Positions 49,300 through 58,362 are shown, numbered from the stretch's first letter. The stretch is 64,000 nucleotides of DNA from UBA4781 sp963556045 (GCA_963556045.3 CAUVYA020000002.1:1612001-1676000), one strand, 5' to 3'. Translations and numbers: made by a program. The notes: generated from the sequence alone by a model not told the origin.

Positions 49300-50693
49300 T
49301 GAAGATTCATTTCCATGGTGCTGCTCAAACGGTAACGGGGTCACAGCATCTGCTGGAGATCAACGGTCACAAACTTCTGCTGGAATGCGGTATCTATCAG
49401 GGGCGCCGCAAGGATTTTTACAGCCGCAACTGCTGTTTCCCGTATGACCCCACCGCCATTGATGCAATCATCCTTTCGCATGCCCATATTGACCACAGCG
49501 GCAACCTGCCCAACCTTATCAAACAGGGTTACAGCGGTCCCATTTACGCCACTCCGCCCACCTGCGAACTGGCTGATATCATGCTGCAGGATTCAGGTCA
49601 CATTTATGAAGAAGATGCGGAATACCTCAATAAAAAGAAGCGCCGGCGGGGGGAAGAACTAATTGAGCCGCTCTATACCAAAGAAGATGCGCGGCTGGTC
49701 AAACAATATTTCCAGCCGGTCGGGTATGATCGTGAATTTGAACCCATCCCGGGAGTGCGCGCCCGTCTGCTGGATGCCGGACATATTCTGGGTTCGGCGG
49801 GGGTTTGTCTGGATATTGAAGAGCACGGAAAGACCCTGCGCCTGTGGTTTTCAGGCGATATCGGGCGCCCCGGGCTCTCCCTGATCCGCGATCCCCAGTT
49901 ACCGCAAAGGAGCGATTATCTCATCATGGAATGCACCTACGGAGATAAAGCCCATAATGACCCCGAAGAAGCTTTCGCCGAATTACGCGAAGTGGTGCAG
50001 CATACCGTGCAGCGCGGGGGCAAGATCATCATTCCGGCATTCTCAGTTGGGCGCACGCAGGAGATCGTCTTCAACCTGAACCGCATGATCAGCGCGGGCG
50101 ATCTGCCGCGCATCCCGGTCTTTGTAGACAGCCCCCTGGCGATCAATGCCACCGAGATCTTCCGCCGCCATCGCGAGTATTTTGATGATGAAACACATTC
50201 CTTCATGCAAACCGGGAAACACCCTGCCCTCACTTTTGAGGGTCTGCAATACACGCGCAGCGTGGAGGAATCCAAAGCCATCAATTACCAGTCCGGTCCG
50301 CAGATCATCATCGCTGCTTCCGGCATGGCAGAAGCCGGGCGCATCCTGCATCATTTGAAGAACAATATTGAAGATGAACGCAACACCATTGTGATCGTCT
50401 CCTGGCAGGCGCCCTACACGCTGGGTCGCCGCATTGCCGATCGAGAACCCAAAGTGCGCATCTTTGGAGAGGAATATACCCTGCGCGCCGAGGTAGCCAC
50501 CATTGGCGGATTCTCTTCTCATGGCGGACAGGATTTCCTGCTGCAGTATGCCAAAGCGACGCAGGACAGCCTGCAGGGATTGTACTTAGTGCATGGCGAC
50601 CCGGATGCCGCCGCCGTTTTCCAGCAGGTACTGGCGGATCACCAGTTTCAAAACGTTCGCTACCCGCAGATGGGCGAGAGCGTGGAAATTTAA
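49299..50693 (+). CDS. Metallo-beta-lactamase/beta-CASP RNA-processing nuclease
   Basis: A 464-residue nuclease of the YSH1/CPSF73-like family. The metallo-beta-lactamase motifs are LECGIYQG, the zinc site HAHIDHSGNLP, LDAGHILGSAG and SGDIGRPG. The beta-CASP cap carries EECTYGD-like MECTYGDKAH, IIIPAFSVGRTQE and VDSPLA. The C-terminal motifs are IIIAASGMAEAGRILHHL and GGFSSHGGQ. These features mark an RNA endo- or exonuclease in the cytoplasm. It is fused in expression to rnd (one-base overlap) and precedes a tRNA-Ser gene. The catalytic histidines are all present. The exact substrate is not known. Confidence 0.93.
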   Translation: MKIHFHGAAQTVTGSQHLLEINGHKLLLECGIYQGRRKDFYSRNCCFPYDPTAIDAIILSHAHIDHSGNLPNLIKQGYSGPIYATPPTCELADIMLQDSGHIYEEDAEYLNKKKRRRGEELIEPLYTKEDARLVKQYFQPVGYDREFEPIPGVRARLLDAGHILGSAGVCLDIEEHGKTLRLWFSGDIGRPGLSLIRDPQLPQRSDYLIMECTYGDKAHNDPEEAFAELREVVQHTVQRGGKIIIPAFSVGRTQEIVFNLNRMISAGDLPRIPVFVDSPLAINATEIFRRHREYFDDETHSFMQTGKHPALTFEGLQYTRSVEESKAINYQSGPQIIIAASGMAEAGRILHHLKNNIEDERNTIVIVSWQAPYTLGRRIADREPKVRIFGEEYTLRAEVATIGGFSSHGGQDFLLQYAKATQDSLQGLYLVHGDPDAAAVFQQVLADHQFQNVRYPQMGESVEI

Positions 50694-50724
50694 CCCCCTC
50701 AATGCTATAATTCGCTGCACGAAC

Positions 50725-50813
50725 GGAGAGGTGCCGGAGTGGACGAACGGGGCGGTCTCGAAAACCGCTGTGGTCATTTTTGGCCACCGAGGGTTCGAAT
50801 CCCTCCCTCTCCG
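50725..50813 (+). tRNA. tRNA-Ser (anticodon CGA)
   Basis: An 89-base tRNA with acceptor GGAGAGG/CCTCTCC, discriminator G, anticodon loop CTCGAAA giving CGA, a long variable arm and the T-loop GGTTCGAATCC. No encoded CCA. A TATAAT at 50706-50711 is its likely promoter. Confidence 0.95.
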
Positions 50814-50853
50814 CTTTTTCTTTAAATGAAACGACATATAATGGGGGAAAATA

Positions 50854-51426
50854 ATGAAATCATATCCTTTTTATCCGACCTTCAATACCCTCACAACCAG
50901 AATCCTTTTAATCGCCGAAGCCATGCCGGAGCATGAAGAAGAGTATTTCTATTCCTCCCGAGATTCTCTTTTTGTTCTCAATACACTCTATGCTTTCCGG
51001 CAAGCCGGTTGTGCCGTGAATACCATCGAGGACATCCTCGCTTTGGGCGTGTTTCTCACCGTAGCGATAAAAGAGCCCCGCCCCGGAACGAGCATGCCGC
51101 GTGCCTTGATCGAAAAATACAATATCCTTCTCGAACAGGAGATCGCACTATTTCCCAACCTGAAGGTCATCCTGTTGATGGGTGATGTTGCCATCCAATC
51201 CTTGAACTTGATCGCGCGCCGAAATGACGGAAAACGCTGTATCCCTTCCGGGTCAACGTACAAAATTCGCACGCAGCAATTCTTTTATCAACATATGCGC
51301 GTGTTTCCATCCTACCTGCAGACCGGCAAGAATTTCCTCATTGAAAAAGCCAAACAGCGTATGGTGATTGAGGATATCCAAAACGCACTGCAATATGTGA
51401 GTATGGAGAGTGATCCCAATGAATGA
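50854..51426 (+). CDS. Uracil-DNA glycosylase-like family protein
   Basis: A 190-residue protein with the UDG-superfamily layout: RILLIAEAMPEHEEEYFYSSRDS near the N-terminus (position of the water-activating GxxP motif), a central VILLMGDVAIQSLN strand-helix, and a C-terminal FPSYLQTGKNFL where an HPS-like motif would be. The active-site residues are not the classic GQDPYH/HPSP of family 1, so catalytic ability is uncertain. It lies just before an AlkD-like gene, with which it overlaps slightly, suggesting a small DNA-repair operon. The UDG-like fold is a moderate-confidence call from pattern. Confidence 0.65.
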   Translation: MKSYPFYPTFNTLTTRILLIAEAMPEHEEEYFYSSRDSLFVLNTLYAFRQAGCAVNTIEDILALGVFLTVAIKEPRPGTSMPRALIEKYNILLEQEIALFPNLKVILLMGDVAIQSLNLIARRNDGKRCIPSGSTYKIRTQQFFYQHMRVFPSYLQTGKNFLIEKAKQRMVIEDIQNALQYVSMESDPNE

Positions 51427-52111
51427 CCTGGAGTCTGTTCTGCAGCGCCTTTATGAACTGGCTGATCCGTCAAATCTGGAAGGTATGGCACATTTTGGTC
51501 TGGTGGGTGAAAAACGCCTCGGCATTGCCATTCCGCCCCTGCGCAAACTGGCAAAGGAGATCGGCAAACAGAACGACCTGGCGCTTGCGCTGTGGCGCAC
51601 GGGCATTCCCGAAGCGCAGATCCTGGCTTCCATGGTCGCTGACCCCCGGCAGGTGACCGCAGGGCAGTTGGAGGAATGGGTGGCAGATTTTTGCGCCTGG
51701 GATATCTGCGACCAGGTCTGCATGAACCTGTTCGAAAAAGTGCCTGCCGCCGTGGAGTGCATTCCGCAGTGGGTTGAGCGCAAGGAAGAATTCGTCAGGC
51801 GCACTCCCTTCAGCCTGATCGCCTGCCTGGCATGGCATGATAAAAAAGCGGATGATGATTCCTTTTTACAGTATTTCCCGCTCATCAAACTGGCTGCCGA
51901 TGACGAGCGCAACTTCGTAAAGAAAGCGGTCAACTGGGCGCTGCGCAATATCGGCAAGCGCAACCCTGCTCTCAATCAGGCTGCCATCCAACAGGCAGAA
52001 GAATTAAAGGAATGGGATTCCAGACCGGCGCGCTGGATCGCTGCCGATGCCCTGCGCGAATTACGCAGTGATGCGGTGCAGAAGCGCATTCGGCAAAGAC
52101 CGCTCCCCTAG
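51419..52111 (+). CDS. AlkD-like DNA alkylation repair protein
   Basis: A 230-residue HEAT-like repeat protein that removes alkylated purines. The family pattern includes HFGLVGEKRLGIAIPPLRKLAKEIGK, the WDICDQVCMNLF segment where AlkD has its DNA-contacting Asp/Trp, RRTPFSLIACLAWHDK, DDERNFVKKAVNWALRNIGKRN and the C-terminal ARWIAADALRELRS. The start at 51419 (MNDLESVLQRL) is chosen because GGAGAG lies 9 bases upstream; it overlaps the preceding gene by 8 bases. It is convergent with the LysE gene, overlapping it by four bases. Confidence 0.88.
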   Translation: MNDLESVLQRLYELADPSNLEGMAHFGLVGEKRLGIAIPPLRKLAKEIGKQNDLALALWRTGIPEAQILASMVADPRQVTAGQLEEWVADFCAWDICDQVCMNLFEKVPAAVECIPQWVERKEEFVRRTPFSLIACLAWHDKKADDDSFLQYFPLIKLAADDERNFVKKAVNWALRNIGKRNPALNQAAIQQAEELKEWDSRPARWIAADALRELRSDAVQKRIRQRPLP

Positions 52112-52734
52112 CCGCGGAACAGAGCCGCGATCAGAGAAACGCCGAAAGCGACCAGGATAAACCCGGCGGCTTTATTGATGATGGTATAAAAAAGCGGCTT
52201 CAACCGCCCGCGCAGCAATGAAACCAGGCTGCTGAGCAGCAGCCACCAGCAGGCAGAACCGCAGAAGACCCCCAGCACCATCCATGCCATGTGGGCATAG
52301 GTTGCCTGTCCTTCACTGAAGCCCAGCCCGGCATACATGGCAGTGAAGGAGAAGATGGTAATGGGGTTGGTCAGGGTCAGTAAGAAAGTGGAGCCGTAAT
52401 CTGCCAGCAAGCCGCGTTTATCAGGAGCGGGTGTTTGCTCCTGTGTCTGCTGCTGTAAAAAAGCCCGTATCCCCATAAAAATAAGCACCAGACCTCCAAC
52501 CACACGCAGCGGAACCTGAAACTGAACCAGGTTACTGCCCAACCACATCGCTCCGAATGCCGCCAGCGCGCCATACAGCAGGTCCGCCGAGGCAGCACCC
52601 AGCCCTGAGAAAAATCCTGAAGGAAATCCTTTCTTGAGTGTGCGCTGGATGCACAGCACGCCGATCGGTCCGACCGGGGCGGCGATCGAAAATCCCAACC
52701 CCAGCCCTTTGATGAACAATGCCCATACAGTCAT
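52108..52734 (-). CDS. LysE family amino-acid exporter
   Basis: A 208-residue membrane protein of the LysE/RhtB family. It opens LGFSIAAPVGPIGVLCIQRTL, the conserved A-x-x-P-G-P-x-G region, and has five to six membrane segments, including FLLTLTNPITIFSFTAMYAGLG, which carries the second conserved block. It exports amino acids or related small compounds by proton exchange. It is separated by 8 bp from the upstream membrane protein gene, so the two are probably an operon. The substrate cannot be told from sequence. Confidence 0.88.
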   Translation of the reverse strand: MTVWALFIKGLGLGFSIAAPVGPIGVLCIQRTLKKGFPSGFFSGLGAASADLLYGALAAFGAMWLGSNLVQFQVPLRVVGGLVLIFMGIRAFLQQQTQEQTPAPDKRGLLADYGSTFLLTLTNPITIFSFTAMYAGLGFSEGQATYAHMAWMVLGVFCGSACWWLLLSSLVSLLRGRLKPLFYTIINKAAGFILVAFGVSLIAALFRG

Positions 52735-52742
52735 GGGATCTT

Positions 52743-53360
52743 TTAGCGATAGGCACGACGTGCCATGGCACGCGTGATAAAGAATTCAAGCACCACCAGC
52801 GCCGTCCCCCCAATAGAAGACAGCAGGATGACATTCGATTGAGAGAGAGGCTGCTGAAGAGCGAACATGCCGTTGATATTGGCGACAGTGGTAGCATCGG
52901 TGGCTGCCAGCCAAATGGAAGCACAGCAGACTATTGCCATGATAAAACTGGTAAAGAAACCGGTGCGTTTGAAGATCTGTTCCGCCTCAGCCGGGGTGCG
53001 CTGTTCCTCCTGTGTGCGCAAGCCCATATAGTAGCCGGCGAACAACCCCATCAGGAAATTGAAGACCGGAACTCCCATGAAGAACCCGTATAATCCGACC
53101 GAATAGAATAGATAGATCACCGCCATCCAGACCAGGTTCAAACGGTAGGCATTCACCAGCCATCTCCCCAGAAAAAGAACGTCTATCACGATCCCAACCA
53201 GCAATCCACCCAGGGCATAGTATTTAATGGTGTTTTCTGAAACAAAAGGAATACTGCCCCACCAGCCGGTCAGAAAACAAAGGATCGGGAACACGCCACC
53301 GAAGATAGCGCCCAGTAAGATCGTTTCCACCTTGGGGAACATCCTGCGAAAATCGCTCAT
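52743..53360 (-). CDS. Unknown membrane protein
   Basis: A 205-residue protein with five or six hydrophobic segments (for example LLGAIFGGVFPILCFLTGWW, LVWMAVIYLFYSVGLYGFFMG, FFTSFIMAIVCCASIWLAA). A short Glu-rich loop (TQEEQRTPAEAEQIF) and an Arg-rich C-terminus (ITRAMARRAYR) are also seen. I do not recognise a family. It is directly upstream of the LysE gene (8-bp gap) and has a GGAGG ribosome site. The pairing suggests a function at the membrane linked to that exporter, but this is only inference. Confidence 0.65.
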   Translation of the reverse strand: MSDFRRMFPKVETILLGAIFGGVFPILCFLTGWWGSIPFVSENTIKYYALGGLLVGIVIDVLFLGRWLVNAYRLNLVWMAVIYLFYSVGLYGFFMGVPVFNFLMGLFAGYYMGLRTQEEQRTPAEAEQIFKRTGFFTSFIMAIVCCASIWLAATDATTVANINGMFALQQPLSQSNVILLSSIGGTALVVLEFFITRAMARRAYR

Positions 53361-53434
53361 TTTTCCTCCTCAAACCGCATAAGTATATCGTAATTCCCCA
53401 GTTTTTTTCTCTCAGAAGATATCAACTGCCTTCC

Positions 53435-54298
53435 TTAGCCGGCAAAACGCGGCTCAGGCAGACCGTGCACTACCGGCAGGCACTGGAAGAGATTGCCCGC
53501 CTGGGGTTGTTCTTCCAACTGCTGTTCTGATAATCCCTCCCGAGCGGAAGTGATGAATAAAAGAGCGAGATTCGTTCCCCCAAAAATACAGGATGAGGGC
53601 TGCTGCACCGGTACCTCCACCGTTTCCTTAAGCTTTCCGGAAGATGAATAACATTCCACACGCCAGCCGCCCCATACGGCGCACCACACATTGCCGTAGG
53701 CATCCACGGTCAACCCATCCGGGTTGCCGTCACGACCTGAGAAACGCATGAATTCTCGTTTATGGCTGACCGTCCCGCTTTGATGGTCGAAGTCATATGC
53801 GAAGATGGTATGACGCAGGGTATCTGCGTGGTACATCACGCGGTTATCCGGTGACCAGCCAATGCCGTTGGAGATGGTGAGGTTTGGAATGACGGAGCTG
53901 ATGGTCAGGTCCGTATCCAGACGGTAGAGCGTGCTGCTTTCATCATGGGTGGTCATGGTGCCAGCCCAGAAACGCCCGGCTCGATCTACTTTACCATCGT
54001 TGAAGCGCGCATCTGGCTTTTCCGCTTCAGGATGCCCGATCGCTTGAAACGAATTCCGTTCAGAATCCCAGAAAGCAAATCCATCTTCCCCGGCGGTGAT
54101 AAAGGAATTCACCCCTCGCAACCCCAGAGCCGAGACCTGTCGGTCAACCGGAGTGCTCTGGTACGCTCCGGTTCTGGGATCAAAGCGCTGAATTTTTTTC
54201 TCCAGTATATCCAGCCAGTACAGTTTTCTTTCAAGGGGGTGCCAGACAGGACCCTCTCCCAGTTCATTATGACAATCTACAACCGAAACGGCATTCAT
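53435..54298 (-). CDS. SMP-30/gluconolactonase-like beta-propeller hydrolase
   Basis: A 287-residue six-bladed propeller lactonase of the SMP-30/LRE family. The start at 54298 (MNAVSVVDCHNELGEGPVWHP) follows GGAGGG by 5 bases; a longer frame upstream is not coding. Metal-binding residues are seen in LGEGPVWH (Glu), ARFNDGKVDRAGRFWAGTM (Asn), SNGIGWSPDN (Asn) and GNPDGLTVDAYGNVW (Asp). Members hydrolyse sugar lactones. A GNAT gene lies upstream on the same strand (20-bp gap). No sugar dehydrogenase that would make the lactone is nearby. Confidence 0.9.
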   Translation of the reverse strand: MNAVSVVDCHNELGEGPVWHPLERKLYWLDILEKKIQRFDPRTGAYQSTPVDRQVSALGLRGVNSFITAGEDGFAFWDSERNSFQAIGHPEAEKPDARFNDGKVDRAGRFWAGTMTTHDESSTLYRLDTDLTISSVIPNLTISNGIGWSPDNRVMYHADTLRHTIFAYDFDHQSGTVSHKREFMRFSGRDGNPDGLTVDAYGNVWCAVWGGWRVECYSSSGKLKETVEVPVQQPSSCIFGGTNLALLFITSAREGLSEQQLEEQPQAGNLFQCLPVVHGLPEPRFAG

Positions 54299-54317
54299 GA
54301 TCACCCTCCACTCAGGT

Positions 54318-54773
54318 TCATGGTATTTTCTTCTCAAACACCAGGGCATCCTCTCCACCCTGATAATAATGAGACCAGATCTCGACCTGGATATATCCCC
54401 TCTTCTTATACAGGTTAACAGCCGCCTCATTCGAAATGCGCACACATAAACGCAAAATTCTGGTGGATAACTGCTGCTCGCACCGGTCAAGGAGTGCCTG
54501 CGCCACACCCAGGCGGCGATATTCATGTAATACTCCCAGTGTAATGATCCATCCCGTACGCTGGTGATCACGTGTTTCCCCACCGATGAAACCGATCATC
54601 TTTCCATTCAACTCTGCTTTCAAGCGCACCAGACCCGGAAAGGTTAATACCCCCAGTAAGTCGATCAAAGGCCAGGCATCGCGCTGAAAACAAACATGTT
54701 CAAGGTGGTTCAGCTCTTGAAGATCGCGCCAGGTCGCCTGTTTAATAGAAAAAGACACATGTTTTTCCATCAA
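54318..54773 (-). CDS. GNAT family N-acetyltransferase
   Basis: A 151-residue acetyltransferase of the RimI-like type. The acetyl-CoA loop is YRRLGVAQALLDRCE, preceded by the beta-4 strand GWIITLGVLHEY and followed by LRLCVRISNEAAVNLYKKRGYI, the usual end of the fold. The N-terminus (ATWRDLQELNHLEHVCF) matches RimI-like starts. The target amine is unknown. It lies 20 bp upstream of the SMP-30-like gene on the same strand, so the two are probably one transcript. Confidence 0.9.
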   Translation of the reverse strand: MMEKHVSFSIKQATWRDLQELNHLEHVCFQRDAWPLIDLLGVLTFPGLVRLKAELNGKMIGFIGGETRDHQRTGWIITLGVLHEYRRLGVAQALLDRCEQQLSTRILRLCVRISNEAAVNLYKKRGYIQVEIWSHYYQGGEDALVFEKKIP

Positions 54774-54921
54774 TTAATTGTACCTGCACTGCAGCCTTTC
54801 AAGATTCAAATTCTTCCATCAATATCTTGAGTTTTCCGTTTTTCTCCTTTTGGATAAAATCCTCTAGATGGACAATAGAAAATTCATCCTCGTTGTGAAA
54901 AGATCAATACAACGAGGATGA

Positions 54922-55092
54922 ATGGATAAAAAGATTCTGATCTACGCCAATCTTTTTGCGGGTATCCTGTTTCTGATCGGAGCTTACCGCTATGCACTGC
55001 GTGAAGATGTACCTGGGCTGGTCATCTTTGCTGTTGCGGGAGTGCTTTTTATGCTGTTAGCGATCATCAGTGCACATCGAACCGACATGTAA
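54922..55092 (+). CDS. Small two-helix membrane protein
   Basis: A 56-residue protein, MDKKILIYANLFAGILFLIG to the terminal SAHRTDM, with two hydrophobic segments (residues 5-20 and 32-49) joined by a charged loop (YRYALREDVPG). GAGGATGA gives a ribosome site about 6 bases before the ATG. Codon use looks normal for the neighbours. No family is recognised. It stands alone, divergent from the GNAT gene. Confidence 0.65.
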   Translation: MDKKILIYANLFAGILFLIGAYRYALREDVPGLVIFAVAGVLFMLLAIISAHRTDM

Positions 55093-55255
55093 TCGCAGTC
55101 TGCACAGGTTTTTCACTGATTTAGTGTTTTTTACTTTCATGTACTGCGTTCCTGTTTTAAATCCTTGTTGTTAACGATCCTGTTTGGTGAAAAACCTAAC
55201 AAAACGTTAACCCGTTCTTGATTATTCCTTGATGTTGTTCTTCTATACTGGCAGC

Positions 55256-55963
55256 ATGCAAAAAACAAATAACATTATTTTTATTGATCTGGACGGTACG
55301 GTTTATGACCACAATAATGGAATGATGGAAGCCATGACCGAACGGATCGCATTGTATATCGAAAAAGTCCTGCATGTACCGCAAGCAGAGGTCCCTTCTC
55401 TTATGGACCATTATTATCAGACGTACGGCTCTTCTCTTCGCGGGCTTCAGCATGATTTTACTTTTGATCCTCGAGAGTATCTGGCTTATGTTCATGATCT
55501 TGACCTGGATGCTTATCTCCAACCCGACCCATTGTTGCGGAAGAGCCTGCTCTCTATTCCCACTCCCAAGTGGATATTCACCAATTCTGACCGCAACCAC
55601 GCACGCCGAGTGCTTGATAAACTGGAAATTAGCGATTGTTTTGAGGGTGTTCTGGATGTATGGACGATGGAATATGTTTCCAAGCCCCATCCCTGGGTAT
55701 ACCATCACGCCCTGGAGATGGCAGGCGATCCTGATCCGCGGCAGTGTGTTTTTATTGATGATTCCGCACGCAATTTAAAACCCGCTGCCCATATCGGTTT
55801 TTCTACCATCTGGATCGGGGAAGGAACGCTGCCGTTGGATGCGCATCTTTCTATGCCGTGTCTCCACCATCTCCCTGCCGCGCTGGAATTGATTAAAAAA
55901 GATCTTCGTTTTCCCGATATTTTCACACCGCTTCCACTTTTGCAGCCCTCCATGAATTACTAA
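55256..55963 (+). CDS. HAD family hydrolase, pyrimidine 5'-nucleotidase type
   Basis: A 235-residue HAD phosphatase. Motif I is FIDLDGTVYDHNNG, motif II is WIFTNSDRNHARR, motif III includes KPHPWVYHHAL, and motif IV is CVFIDDSARNLKPA. The order and the helical cap after motif I match the SDT1/pyrimidine 5'-nucleotidase-like branch. The start at 55256 (MQKTNNIIF) is preferred. A TATACT six bases upstream suggests a leaderless transcript. It lies 5 bp before the GT-B-like gene and is probably co-transcribed with it. Confidence 0.9.
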   Translation: MQKTNNIIFIDLDGTVYDHNNGMMEAMTERIALYIEKVLHVPQAEVPSLMDHYYQTYGSSLRGLQHDFTFDPREYLAYVHDLDLDAYLQPDPLLRKSLLSIPTPKWIFTNSDRNHARRVLDKLEISDCFEGVLDVWTMEYVSKPHPWVYHHALEMAGDPDPRQCVFIDDSARNLKPAAHIGFSTIWIGEGTLPLDAHLSMPCLHHLPAALELIKKDLRFPDIFTPLPLLQPSMNY

Positions 55964-55968
55964 AAGCC

Positions 55969-57000
55969 ATGTCAGAAAAGCCATCTGTCCTGTTCATCTG
56001 TGGTTCCCTCAACCAGACCGTCATGATGCACAAGATTTCACAGCAGATGGGTGACATCCGTTCCTCTTTCACACCCTATTATGCAAATGGTTTGGTGAAC
56101 ATGCTTGCCCGGCTGCGTTTTTTGGATGCCACCATTCTGGGCGGTCGCCATCGTGCGGAAACAATGAACTATCTTCATTCTCACCATCTCTTTGTAGATT
56201 CGCGCGGGAAACGGAATGACTACGATCTTGTTGTTACATGCAGTGACCTCATCATCCAGAAAAACATTCGGGGAAAGCGTCTTGTGCTTGTGCAGGAAGG
56301 TATGACCGAACCAGAGGGAATCATGTTTCAACTGGTGAAATATTTCCGTTTCCCACGCTATTTTGCAAATACTGCTGCAACCGGGCTTTCGGATGCTTAT
56401 CAGATTTTTTGTGTCGCTTCAGATGGTTATAAAGAGCTCTTCATCAAGAAAGGGGTCAAGTCTGCCAAGATCGCTATAACCGGCATCCCCAATTTTGATG
56501 ATCTGGCTGAACTGGAAAAGACTGCCTTTCCCCACCGAAATTACGTACTGGTCGCCACATCACCTTTGCGCGAAACCGGTCAACTGGATAATCGCATTGA
56601 TTTCATAAAGGATTGTGTAAAAATTGCAGCCGGGAGGCAGTTAATTTTCAAACTGCACCCCATGGAAAAAGACAGGCGCGCCTGGCGCGAGATCCACCGG
56701 CTGGCTCCTGAAGCAAAGATCTACCGGCATGGTGATATCAATCCGATGATCGCAAATGCATCCGTAGTGATCACGCAGCGCTCCACCTGTACCTTCGTTG
56801 CTGTGGCGCTTGGAAAGGAAGTGCACTCCTATCTCGATCTGGATAAAGTTCACACTCTGATGCCCATGCAAAACGGCGGCAGTTCTGCCAGCAATATTGC
56901 CGCTGTTTGTCAGCAGGTGTTGCAAAGACCCTTACCGGTTTCCATTCAATTTCATGCCCGCTTTAGACCTTTTACCGAATGGAAAATCTTTCAGGAATAA
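55969..57000 (+). CDS. GT-B-fold, CDP-glycerol transferase/2-epimerase-like protein
   Basis: A 343-residue protein whose pattern suggests a GT-B fold. The N-terminal Rossmann half has VLFICGSLNQTVMMHKIS and YDLVVTCSDL. The C-terminal half has VLVATSPLRETGQ, QLIFKLHPMEKDRRAW and NPMIANASVVITQRSTCTFVAVALGKEVH, much like the nucleotide-binding half of CDP-glycerol glycerophosphotransferases and UDP-GlcNAc 2-epimerases. The gene directly follows the HAD phosphatase. Neither donor nor acceptor can be inferred. Moderate confidence in fold, low in reaction. Confidence 0.6.
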   Translation: MSEKPSVLFICGSLNQTVMMHKISQQMGDIRSSFTPYYANGLVNMLARLRFLDATILGGRHRAETMNYLHSHHLFVDSRGKRNDYDLVVTCSDLIIQKNIRGKRLVLVQEGMTEPEGIMFQLVKYFRFPRYFANTAATGLSDAYQIFCVASDGYKELFIKKGVKSAKIAITGIPNFDDLAELEKTAFPHRNYVLVATSPLRETGQLDNRIDFIKDCVKIAAGRQLIFKLHPMEKDRRAWREIHRLAPEAKIYRHGDINPMIANASVVITQRSTCTFVAVALGKEVHSYLDLDKVHTLMPMQNGGSSASNIAAVCQQVLQRPLPVSIQFHARFRPFTEWKIFQE

Positions 57001-57015
57001 CAACTGCTGTTTTTA

Positions 57016-58362
57016 TTAAACTCTGCGCATTCCATTGTAAAATTTTTGGCTGAATCCGGCTGAGAAATCAAACGACCAGTTTGAGCTTGTTTCGGGATGC
57101 GAATGGTTTTCATCAGAACTGTATACAACCACATTTGAAAAGGTTTTGATTCGACCAAAGCTTGTCTGGTTGGGGGAAACCGGAACCTGATTTCGCCATG
57201 TGCCCGAATTGAAGTAGTATCGCTCTACACCATCCTGCGCATCCAGCAATGCCACCTGCGGCTGGTGGGTATGCCCTGATATAACACAGCGTACCGATTC
57301 CCCATTCTTTTGCAGCAGTTCTTCCCTGCCTGCTGGCAAATCGCGCTCATTCTTGCCAATGCGGTTTGTGATGGAATTGGAAGCTCGGTGTACCAGACGG
57401 TAGGGAATATTCTTATGCCATGGATTCAGGCGAACGATCTTTCGTAGAATATTGCCCTGCATGGCAGGAGAATTCAAGTATGGGTCTTTACGCAGGTCAT
57501 TGACTGCTTTAAGGATGATCGGTTCCAGATACTGCCAAACCTGGCGGCGGGTGAATCCTGGTGTGGTCATGATGAAATTGATGAGGGCAGATTGGGGTCT
57601 CACATCCTGAAATTCCATCAGACGGTAATAGAGGTTTTTTAAATTCACATCCTGCAAGATGGTCTGCGCACCATAATAGGATACGAACAGAAAGGGAAGT
57701 TTATAAACGAGCTCAACCGCAGAAAAATCATCTACTGGAGGTTCCGCATATTGCGATAGAGAAATATTCGCCGGAATAACGGGAGCGGTTTTATAGTTCT
57801 CGGAAAAGTTCATGGGGTCGTATTCATGTCCGTGCCGCACGAATGCCAGCGGTCCATCATGATCCATGTAAGTAAAAGTATGCGGTAAAGGAGAACTGCC
57901 TGCCGGCATTCCCAGCAATGCACGTGCTTTCGAGCGAGTGGCGGGGGTAGCGTTCACCAGCCGGTCGTGATTTCCCAGCAGGTAATGCAAATGGAAATCG
58001 GTGCTGAAATATGTGGAGAAATCTCGAATGAGCTCCAGGGATTCTGCCACTTTTTCTTCTTTGCCGATCATATCCAGCAGCCGCAGGATCTTATTCTCAT
58101 GCTCCGATCCGGATGCAATTTGATCAATATTTATATAGGGTTTGACATCATCCTCATACCAGATATTAGAATGGCTGAGTTCAAAAATATCCCCTGCCAG
58201 AACCAGGTCAACCGAGCGAGCATGATTCACTGCCGCTTCTTTTGCAATACTTCGAATGAACTTCTGGTATGCCTTTGCATCCAGATTGCGGTTTATCTTT
58301 AATCCCGGGTTCACACCCAGGGTACATTCTTCCAGATGAATATCCGAAATAACAACTAACAT
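57016..58362 (-). CDS. Calcineurin-like metallophosphoesterase
   Basis: A 448-residue dimetal phosphoesterase. All metal-binding blocks are present: VVISDIHLEE, DLVLAGDIFELS, HYLLGNHDRLV, FVRHGHEYDPMNF and CVISGHTHQPQ. The middle insertion (about 205-330) is helical and unlike the small UDP-2,3-diacylglucosamine hydrolases, so the substrate may be larger or different. The C-terminal YYFNSGTWRNQVPVSPNQTSFG is often seen in long bacterial members of this family. It is convergent with the GT-B-like gene. The function is unassigned beyond phosphoester hydrolysis. Confidence 0.9.
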   Translation of the reverse strand: MLVVISDIHLEECTLGVNPGLKINRNLDAKAYQKFIRSIAKEAAVNHARSVDLVLAGDIFELSHSNIWYEDDVKPYINIDQIASGSEHENKILRLLDMIGKEEKVAESLELIRDFSTYFSTDFHLHYLLGNHDRLVNATPATRSKARALLGMPAGSSPLPHTFTYMDHDGPLAFVRHGHEYDPMNFSENYKTAPVIPANISLSQYAEPPVDDFSAVELVYKLPFLFVSYYGAQTILQDVNLKNLYYRLMEFQDVRPQSALINFIMTTPGFTRRQVWQYLEPIILKAVNDLRKDPYLNSPAMQGNILRKIVRLNPWHKNIPYRLVHRASNSITNRIGKNERDLPAGREELLQKNGESVRCVISGHTHQPQVALLDAQDGVERYYFNSGTWRNQVPVSPNQTSFGRIKTFSNVVVYSSDENHSHPETSSNWSFDFSAGFSQKFYNGMRRV

